Assembly (NCBI GenBank): GCA_030248195.1 | Contig: JASAND010027762.1 | Location: 44,018 to 108,017, forward strand | Length of the DNA: 64,000 nucleotides | Direction: 5' to 3' | DNA from: Trissonchulus latispiculum | Lineage: Eukaryota > Nematoda > Enoplea > Enoplida > Ironidae | Shown: one piece after another, positions 56,501-64,000 of the stretch | Layout: every line of letters starts with the position of its first letter | How positions within the stretch are numbered: position 1 is the stretch's first letter | Program-made: the position numbers and the translations under genes | The notes under the pieces: model-generated | The model's database searches: none | Told to the model about the DNA's origin: nothing | What the model saw: the letters and a program-made list of their open reading frames with translations, nothing else

Positions 56501-58902
56501 AAGAAACCGAGGACAAGCCCGAACGGGAGGCGTCAGGCACCCTCGTACCCACGAAACCAGGACCTAGAAGAGAGAAGGGAAGAGGGAGGTTCAGCTTTTC
56601 ACTCACCATTGATAGTAAAGAATTGGCCCAGCCGGGTTTCGAACCACGGCCCTTCTGACTCCGGAGCAGACATGCTAACCAACTACACCACAGGGCCATC
56701 AGCTGAACTCCCATATCAGGCGTATCAATCTTTCCTATGCCTGCTTCCCTTACATCACTACAATCATTTATCCACGATTGCAAGTTATTGAAACTATAGG
56801 CAGTGAGGACGTGGGGTAACGCAAACCATACTTTTTCACTGACTTGATTGCAACGACATGCTAACAACAAATGTTTTAAGAAGCAGTAAATTTTAGCTTA
56901 CTTCTTTCGTCATCCTAATGATATCTTGATATTTTGTATCCTTGTCAGCTCTTTGTATGTCGTGAAATATATGTTTGAGAACAATTGATGCATAAAACTG
57001 GACAAGCGTAAATCCCAATAAAGAAACAACAGTGCGGAATAATCCATGACTGAAGAACTTAGCCGATGCTTTATCTCGATGATTTATATCTTGTTGGTTA
57101 AGTAAATAAGCAAACGCCAAAAACATCATATTCCTCCATTTCGTAGTTGCGAAGCCTCCCTTAAGTAGTACAGTTTTACTAAAGACATAGTTGAGGCATC
57201 CAATAACGGCCAATCCCAATAGAATGCAGAGCCAAACGTTACTGTTGAAGGCCAGCAGCCACCAAAACCTTCTGGACATAATGCGATTTTGACGGCTCAT
57301 AACCCAGGCAGTTCTTGGTATACTTAAGGAATAGGTGAAATCCACCAGCTCCGACCGTGACTTTGATACTGTGTACATGTTGATCGCTATATCCGCGCAT
57401 CCTAAATATTTCACCAACTTTTACCTGCATACAGTCAATAGGATATGCAAAAGTTATCGGTAGGCAATTCCTATTTGGTTAAATTGAAGGTTGTGGTTAT
57501 TTATGTGAGTTTGACCCTACAAGCTCCAACTCTTTGTGAAAGTAGATTAAATTGTCTGAGTATATTAGTTTGGTGCCTTTAACGTTCTAGGGTGAGTCCC
57601 GCATTTTTAGGTAAGAAGACAAATTTTCGGTTTTACTCTCAGTAGGTAGTCTTTAGTAAATACACCGGATTGATTGTTATGTTATAGAAAGAGGGCACAA
57701 AAATGAACAGTTTTACCTTTACAACCTACGAGTTATTGCGAAAGGTTAAGACAGTATACGCCAAAAACAATTTTGGAGTCAAAAAATGGTCATTTTCGAG
57801 GAATCAGTGCCGTGTTGCAAAAGATACTCCTAAGTGCCCTACTAGGAGGGTACTTAGGAGGATGTCTGGGAGCTGTCTAGGAGGGAGTTTGGAGTCCTCC
57901 TAAACCCGTTTCAAAAGATGTCTCTTAAGTTTAGCTGGCACTGCTCCCAAACTTAGGCAACTTAGGAGAAACGTTAGGAGTGGTGGATAGCACTCCTAGC
58001 TTAGGAGGATGTTTTGAAACCCGTTTCTCCTAAGTCAGCAGCTAAGCTGAACTTAGGAGCGCTCCAAGGCTTAGGAGAATCTTTTGCAACGCGGCCCAGT
58101 TTTTCAAAATTCCTGCCAAATCGTGCGAACAGTTTTTCGGACGTCCATGCGAATGTACTAATTATAAGCTTTAAAATGATGTGTCAAGCTCTTTCCAACT
58201 CCAAAAATTGTGAAAGTTATAGCGTTTCAAAAAATCACATCAAGAGTGCTGCACAAAAGGATGCCACCACCTTAAGGTGGTAGGTTTAGGAAAACACTGC
58301 GAAAACGACGTAAGTTAAGCCCAAATTTGCAAACCTGAGGAAATTGAGCAATAGTCAGCGCGTGTATGGGATTGGTCGAATTCCTTAAGCAATGATGAAC
58401 AATTTAATAGTTATTGAAAAAATTCTCTAGTTATTTGGCGGAAACAACAAAAGGTAAATATAACCGAATTCCGCAAAAAATGCTAACAAATTCTAAAAAT
58501 TAGAATCGTATCTTATTTTGCGGAATATTTTTTTAGAAATTCCGTGTATTTAACATTCATGTGCCTGAAAAAATGGTAAGCTATATGTTGACATATTAAT
58601 GTGTTTCTGATTCATGTACGGAATGAGTAAACCATTAATCTAAGCGATAATACATCGCTAAACAGAAATAATAAATTGTTGCTCTGTAGCTTACCGTTAG
58701 CCACCAGCTCGAAACTATTCAGCTTTTCAGGTGAATTGTTTTCAACGAATGTTGCATTAATCTGAGGTATTAATGCTAGCAACACTTGAAGCAATTCGAC
58801 ATTCGCCCCCGGATGCCTGCAAGTGCCTGCCGAAAACACACAGGGCCGCACATAAGGTTCCAGTACGTGTCCAACTGCAGTAATTGAAACTTCTTTTGCC
58901 AT
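50509..58902 (-). CDS. Ionotropic receptor (iGluR-related) gene B, 5' partial
   Basis: Paralogue of gene A, same strand and exon plan: exons 58902-58695, 57401-56902 and 51108-50509. Junctions AACG/GTAAGC with ATTTAG/GA (phase 1) and GAA/GTAAGC with TTTAG/GGC (phase 0). The model has about 435 aa: S1 (MAKEVSITAVGHVLEPYVRP, GANVELLQVLLALIP, CADIAINMYTVSKSRSELVDF), M1 (FWWLLAFNSNVWLCILLGLA), pore, M2 (SLLGFTLVQFYASIVL), S2 (DSSLVYSNYLA, DNLIIVDG) and M3 (FYYFCLAALSAVVVLLFEN). No stops interrupt it. It is close to gene A throughout, so the pair arose by tandem duplication. Similarity starts at the MAKE Met in both; no signal peptide is seen, so a 5' exon may be missing. Intron 1 (1.3 kb) holds a MITE. 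Intron 2 (5.8 kb) holds a gag-pro element and a SINE. Confidence 0.82.
51236..52451 (+). mobile_element. Probable 5' LTR/leader of the gag-pro element
   Basis: T/C-rich non-coding sequence directly upstream of the gag ORFs, inside IR gene B intron 2. It opens with a perfect inverted repeat, CACGTAGCTCCC (51236-51247) and GGGAGCTACGTG (51295-51306). I could not identify LTR limits or a primer-binding site, and no matching 3' LTR is present, so the LTR assignment rests on position alone. Confidence 0.35.
52452..54993 (+). pseudogene. Retroelement gag, broken
   Basis: ORF pieces in order. 52452-53195 is Ser/Pro-rich and disordered. 53238-54134 ends in a capsid-like helical region (STWLKMIESTWE, YEELMCILHQLYEP, DKYAREFFQRKQ). 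It continues after one TAA stop (54132) in the same frame at 54183 (LKERELKVMERASRGL, ILEAIEEG). After frame changes there is a zinc knuckle CTYCAEPGHRWAHC (C-x2-C-x4-H-x4-C, 54682-54723), then an Arg/Gly-rich tail ending at 54993. This order (disordered N-terminus, capsid, CCHC knuckle, RG tail) is that of LTR-retrotransposon Gag, which packages the element's RNA. The stop and frameshifts make it non-functional. Confidence 0.75.
54994..56455 (+). pseudogene. Retroelement linker and aspartic protease, truncated
   Basis: 55690-56064 encodes a charged helical segment (FNRFDPLDLSRVDADMLE) of the gag-pol linker. 56073-56567 contains FRINDVTALGLVDTGASVSL, whose DTGAS triad is the active site of a retropepsin-like protease. 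The similarity ends near 56455, where the sequence passes into a SINE. No reverse transcriptase or integrase follows, so the element is 3' truncated. In life the protease would cut the Gag-Pol polyprotein. It is oriented opposite to the host IR gene in whose intron it lies. Confidence 0.7.
56470..56760 (-). mobile_element. tRNA-derived SINE, copy 2
   Basis: Minus-strand head at 56699-56627: GTGGTGTAGTTGGTTAGCATG (A box region, given as GTGGTGTAGTT and GGTTAGCATG) and GTGGTTCGAAACCC (B box), with CTCCGGA at the anticodon loop, Arg(CCG)-like. The body matches copy 1 (GGGAGGCGTCAGGCACCCT). A conserved 50-bp stretch (ATCAGCTGAACTCCCAT...) precedes the head in both copies. It joins directly to the end of the gag-pro remnant and lies 140 bp from an IR exon. 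Confidence 0.65.
57808..58096. mobile_element. CTTAGGAG-word MITE (289 bp)
   Basis: CAG on both flanks (57805-57807 and 58097-58099). Inverted ends TGCCGTGTTGCAAAAGATACTCC and, in reverse complement, GGCCGCGTTGCAAAAGATTCTCC (17 to 20 matching). The interior is filled with CTTAGGAG/CTCCTAAG words. It lies in intron 1 of IR gene B. Confidence 0.8.
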
Positions 58903-58927
58903 TCGACAGTGTCTAGCCAATTGATTT

Positions 58928-58953
58928 GATGATGATGATGATGATGATGATGA
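58928..58953. repeat. (GAT)n microsatellite
   Basis: Eight to nine GAT units just upstream of the first recognised exon of IR gene B. Confidence 0.9.
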
Positions 58954-60599
58954 AATAATTAGTTAGCATTAAGGGTTCACCTAAAGTACCCAAAACGTCA
59001 TGGTTGTGGTTAAACGTTGCAGAAGTACAAAATTGAATGGTAGGAACGGTTGTCGCTGTTTCACAGAATGCAGGCTCAGAAGTGGTCTATTCAAAATCTG
59101 TTTTGACGGTTTTCGATCACATCGGTGTAAGAGATGCGTGGGTACACCAAAAATGGCGACTAAGTTTGTGCTATACATGGTTTGTATTCTTTGGTTTGTA
59201 TGTCAATTTAAACAGTGGCAGTGTTACTGTGGCAGCAACTGTTCACACTAAATTTGGTTTGCTGTCGTGCTCTTTCACAACACATTCTTAAAGTTCATCC
59301 GGCTCGCCTGACTAACCCATCACGAATCTATAGCTCAAATATATACTTGTTGATTTTTCGACAGTTTCGATTTTATACCGCAAGTTTTTATAGCTGTATT
59401 AACTCAGACTGAAACCTCCTGCAGCGCTGTGGTTTCTTACTGCGCTACAAGTGGAGGTGTAAAGTTGGAAGTGTACGAACAACCAGACTTTACAAGTGGG
59501 AAACTGTGCACAAGGAAAACGTCGAACCTGGAGGAGATGTAGTTCCAGTCGACCTAACTAACCTCGCCAAAAAAACCTAAGTGAATCTTACCGAACGGAG
59601 TTTAACCGCCGATGAAGAGCAAAGACTCAAATATTAGAAGTCCTACCCCAAATTTGCTGAAAAGTACATACTTAAATAAACTAAATACCTACCCAATTAA
59701 TCTTAGAAAAATTCCTACTTACTGAATATACAAGACTAAGACAAAAACCTAAACTACAAGAGACACTCTAAAATGGCCCAAAAATGAGACCACATTTACT
59801 GTAAAATATATGCTGGACAAAGGGGCGCACCCCGAAAAGCGTACAATAAATTTTGAAGACACTACAGTGCAGAAATTAACCTAACTAAATAATAATACAA
59901 AAGGATTAAATATGAATAAACGGAGACAAAATAATTTCAAACCGACAAAGAGAATTAGACAGCACAAACTACAATGAATTAGACTACAAAGGACAAACCT
60001 AACAGAAAGGATCTAAACTACCAGAATAATTTTAAAGAACTTCAGAGAAAAAGAAGAGATATCAAACGAGAAATTTTCATACTAATAAAAACCAGGCGAT
60101 TCTAATTAAACAAGCACAAGAAGTTAATAGAAATGTAGCTCAACAGGGTCACCCTGGAGCGTACTAGAGTCCAAAGTGGGTACCCACTTTGGACCTTTAA
60201 AAGCAAGTAAAATAAAGTACAGCAAATAATAGGGCAAGTTGGGGAGCTTACAGAAAGACACACGACCGCACAAGTCAAAGACAAAACACAAGACTGAATA
60301 AAACCAGACGTCTAGACAGGACAAGTTTTGAGACAGCGTGGGTGGTTTTGATTGGATGAATTTTGAGACCCCCTTGAAAGACAGGATGCTGGGAGAGGCT
60401 CTTAGCGAAAACAGACAAGTACGCAGCGCCACCTATTGACTAGGCTTGCTGATACACATATGCATAATTTACACACACGCACAATAAAAACTTCTAACTA
60501 AAAGACTTTCACACAAATTTCAAAACATTATAAATTCCTTTTAAATTAACATTTCTACCATAAATTCAAACACACACACACATATATATTTTAGAGGCC
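58954..60599. other. 5' flank of IR gene B; no recognised gene
   Basis: A missing 5' exon of IR gene B could lie here, but I see no convincing one. The ORFs at 59000-59412 overlap in several frames without motif. From 59.5 kb the plus strand becomes A-rich. Confidence 0.4.
60169..60194. repeat. Perfect 26-bp palindrome
   Basis: GTCCAAAGTGGGT followed directly by its reverse complement ACCCACTTTGGAC. A CAGGGT-C-ACCCTG hairpin lies at 60144-60156. Confidence 0.9.
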
Positions 60600-61713
60600 T
60601 GACGTCACGCCGCCCCATTACAGAGGATCATGTCAAGTCTAGAGCTTGAACAAAAAATAAGCTCTAGCACCCTATTTTGAAAATCGCTCCGGTGCAATTT
60701 ACCGAGATTGCCAAAGGGTGACCGCCTGTCTGTGCAGCTTGTAGCTAGCACATCACCTCCATTACGGTGAACGTAATGGACGTACTGATAGCCTTGTAGA
60801 ACACCTCGGGTTATTGCTATGGCAATTATTCAGTGTCAGCATACCCCTCCCTCAAAAATGCATACGTTCTAAGCTGGCACTACCCTAACCGGAGCACCGA
60901 CTTGGGTGAGGTGGCTGTAAAAAAACTCAGACTGAGAGCTCGTCCGAGGGGGGATAGTTCTCTCTAACTCCGGCTGTTTTCATTTTCTGGGAAAATCTTG
61001 CACTGAACCGGGAATGTCAATTCCTTTGTGCGGTCCGGAACCCACAATTATTACAGCGGATTACGCCCTCCCAATCTGCACAGCATGACTATCATATGCT
61101 CAAAGCCCCAAAGACTGCTCTCCCAAAGCTAATATTATCGTAAGGATGTGTTCTGGCATGCCCGGCTTCAGAACATTTTCTGTTATGCATAAATCCTGGT
61201 CTATCAATTAAGCTGCAGCAGGTGTAATCTGATAGAGGTCAAATAAATTGTTAGACGTCCAAGAAAACTGAGAGTAAACCGAACAACTCAACGGATACAT
61301 TTACCCCAATGTGCAGAATTTGTAATTTTCATATGTGAAATTCCTACCTCAGCTGCCTGGACCTGGGTAGAAATCTAGAGGCGGAGCGACTACAGGTTCC
61401 TAGACCGGGCCTATTCTAATAATTTACCTAAATTCTACCTACCTAACTAGTCACTACTTCTTACCAACTACGATCACCAATTCAGATTACAAGGCTTTAC
61501 CGGCATAAAATTAAATCATACGATGAATATAAAGAATACAGACTAGGGGCAGCCACTCCACAGACGAACAACCAACAAGACTGAACTGATGGATCAGATC
61601 TAGCTGATCAAAGTAGCTAGCAGACTAAAGACTACACAAACAGCAACCATCAATTTTAGTGTTTGTTTTTTAAGATTAAGTTGCAACACTTGTTTTTTAG
61701 TTGATTCTCAACA
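60600..61713 (-). mobile_element. Candidate copia-type LTR
   Basis: On the minus strand, a purine tract AGGGGAGGA (61724-61714) is followed by TGTTGAGAATCAAC, the classic polypurine tract plus LTR start of copia-like elements. Two stretches inside (60785-60900 and 61190-61340) recur at 8.8 kb and 35.4 kb, as expected for solo or broken LTRs. Hairpins CTAGAGCTT...AAGCTCTAG (60638-60668) and TCCATTACG-GTGAA-CGTAATGGA (60758-60780) lie within it. The far end, expected to end in TTCTCAACA on the minus strand, was not found, so the left limit is a guess. Confidence 0.4.
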
Positions 61714-64000
61714 TCCTCCCCTGGATAGAAAAATTTTAGCGCCTGCTAAAATACAAGATGGAGAAGAGATGCTACCGAAATTCAATAGTTGTAAGATAAA
61801 AGAATTTCGAAGGTAAACATAGATCTCACACAATTCCCATGAGACCAGTTATGAGGCACGTATCCTGGCACGTTTACCCATGGTTAAAACAAAGGACCAC
61901 AAATAGAAGTTAGAGAAATTAAAGTTAGAAAGTGGTAGCAAAGTGGAAGTCATCGACAGGCGAAGTATAGCGAAACACAGGGAGAATAAAGTAAACGAAA
62001 CAATGCAGTAAGTAGTTGCAACCAAACTAACTATAGCGAAAAGAAGTAATCAGAAAATAGAAAAGAAAAGAAAAAAAAAGAGAAAGGGAACGACCCACAT
62101 AGAAAAGGTAATATACCCAAAAAGCCACTATTAATAGAAAACAGTAAAAAGTAGAAACACAAAAATTATTCATACAATCATCGGCCTACAACAATCATAC
62201 TTTCAGACAAACAATGCAAACACACAAAATATCAATTTTAGAGAACAACAAAGAATACAAAAATTTACGACTATCAATGCTATACATAAGAAAGGAAACT
62301 AGCTAAACTATACACAGTACATTTACACATTTACACAGAAAATTCAATTAAGTAGATAGGTTAAATTTTTACATCATATATCAAACTACTTTTCAAAGTC
62401 AAAAACTAACCTAACTAACCACAACATAACATTCAATATCTAACTAAGCTATACAACAAAAAATTATCCTGTACACGACAAACAAAAAATCAATGCATGT
62501 AAAATGAGGTAAAAGACTATTGCAAACAAAGAAAATTTCATCTATTGTAAACCGTTTTTAACCTAAAAATTTTAAAGGCCTTGCGAACGAACCTTCCTCC
62601 GCCGCAGAAAAATAATGAACACCTGATCTTTCCCAGAACACAAGAAAAATACGTATACATATAGCAATCAAAATTAAAGCACATACATATATAGGGGGAA
62701 AAATATAAGGAAAGGGTTACATAACTAGACGAATCAAAGTTTACGAACGAATCATACAGTAAAGAATATGCATATATGGCAAAAGGAACTGTACATGGCA
62801 TGGACATAAAGCACAAATATGACTGAAACAATGGCAAAAATTATGAGGCATAATACCGGCAAAAATTAACGCCAAATGATTAGAAATTAACGAAAACAAA
62901 CAAACAATTAGGCATATACGATAGAACGTAAAATTAAAGTCTATATTGTCTATAGAATTTGCGATCGTTGTAGTAGTTGTTGTTGTAGTTTTATAGTTAA
63001 GTTTTAGGGTGATGGTCTTCTGGTTTCACCGCAGGATGAGTTCAAACCCGTATGAACTCTCATTCTGGATCGGAGCTGTATCTGCAGAAGACATCGAATT
63101 TAGTTGTCGTTATATCCGTTGTTGTAGTCGAATTAGAAACACATTCACTTATAATATATTGGCTATACAGAGCCGACAGTGCAATCAAAACATAGAAAAG
63201 AGAAAGAAGTTCTGTAAGCGAAAGTGAGAGAAGAAGTGCTCTAGAAAGAGATGATCTTTAAGAAGATAAATAGAATAAATGTCATTTTATACTAAGTGAC
63301 TAGTAAGTCATAATTATTCATAATGCATCGCGTAGTAAAAATACGATTATCATCGAAAACAACAACATACAAATAAACATATATACACGATCAACAACAT
63401 TAGCTGAAAACACAAATAAACCAATATAGGTAACCGTATTAAACAACCGTACGTAAACAACCATAACAATAAATAAACAATATAAGTAACACGAAAACAA
63501 AATAACGCAAATATTTTTTGGGTTTTTCGAATATTGCTTTTTAGGATTTTCTGAATATGCATAACGAACTTCAAACACAAAATCCACTACGAATTATCAA
63601 ATCAACTAGCAATTCTGTACACGTTTACATAACTACAAAAAACTAACTACAGCTACACAGACTAATATATATATACCGACTGATTATCTGTCATACAAAA
63701 TTACTACTAACGTATGTGATCACAAAAACAAATACTAATACTGCGAGTAGAAATTCTGCTGTTTTCCGCATTTTACGCTCGTTAAATCCGTTACAATTAA
63801 AGAGTCGTCTAAAAAGTCCGAAATAAGTCTATCGTCTTTACTACTGTCTTCTTTAAGCTTTCAAAGTCTTTTCTCCGTTTCATTACATCGTGCCTCGAAA
63901 AGTCACATTAGGTTTTCGTCTCGAAATCGTGAACAAATCCGTCAATAAGCTAACTAGTATTCCGTTTTAACTCCGTTTCACAAACTTGAACGTCACTTTT
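61714..64000. other. A-rich DNA, no recognised gene
   Basis: If the LTR at 60.6-61.7 kb is real, this would be the 3' interior of that element on the minus strand, but no RNase H, RT or integrase motif is visible in the minus-strand ORFs (for example 62837-62538, 63587-63318). A large non-coding derivative is possible. A purine run lies at 62060-62090. Confidence 0.4.

Overview
The window looks like a gene-poor, AT-rich, repeat-laden stretch of an invertebrate nuclear genome. The strongest host signal is a pair of ionotropic-receptor (IR) genes, iGluR-related chemosensory receptors of protostomes. A minus-strand Inr plus DPE core promoter of arthropod type agrees with this. I infer a protostome, probably an arthropod, but the phylum is not proven.

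Layout. 1-6.7 kb: the inner part of a decayed Polinton/adintovirus-like element. It holds a packaging-ATPase fragment (-), an uninterrupted 398-codon ORF of unknown function (-), a two-finger C2H2 protein (+), a broken protein-primed family B DNA polymerase (+) carrying a 193-bp insertion, and a small broken ORF (-). 6.7-22 kb: a transposon graveyard with a 1.17-kb foldback palindrome, tRNA-like and LTR fragments, G-run MITEs, a Ty3/gypsy-type integrase remnant (-), and a small LTR element (17.49-21.54 kb) holding a MITE that itself holds a second foldback copy. 22.0-27.2 kb: IR gene A (-). 27.5-29.6 kb: a 185-bp tandem array that starts with a tRNA-Ser-like head. 31.6-42 kb: piggyBac-like and hAT-like elements, one nested in another. 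42.6-47.9 kb: no coding signal but a very high density of perfect hairpins, and a minus-strand promoter with six phased heat-shock-element units. 48.2-48.9 kb: a Harbinger-like MITE. 50.5-58.9 kb: IR gene B (-), with the same exon plan as gene A; its second intron holds a broken gag-pro retroelement (+) and a SINE. 59-64 kb: A-rich DNA with a candidate copia-type LTR and PPT (-).

Genes A and B are tandem paralogues of three recognisable exons, with identical intron phases (1 then 0). Their intron sizes differ because of insertions.

Two patterns stand out. First, at least eight DNA-transposon families share one architecture: ordinary hAT-like or Harbinger-like ends (8-bp or 3-bp target duplications) followed by inverted arrays of one short family-specific word (GGCCAA, GACCCA, GTTTGTGTAACGG, G-runs, TTTGTCCG, CTCGAG, CTTAGGAG, CTAGTAG). 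Second, the hairpin-dense 43.7-47.8 kb segment with its heat-shock-type promoter could be a stress-induced structured RNA or a heat-responsive retroelement, and is the best candidate here for something undescribed. All calls come from reading the sequence; no database search was run.
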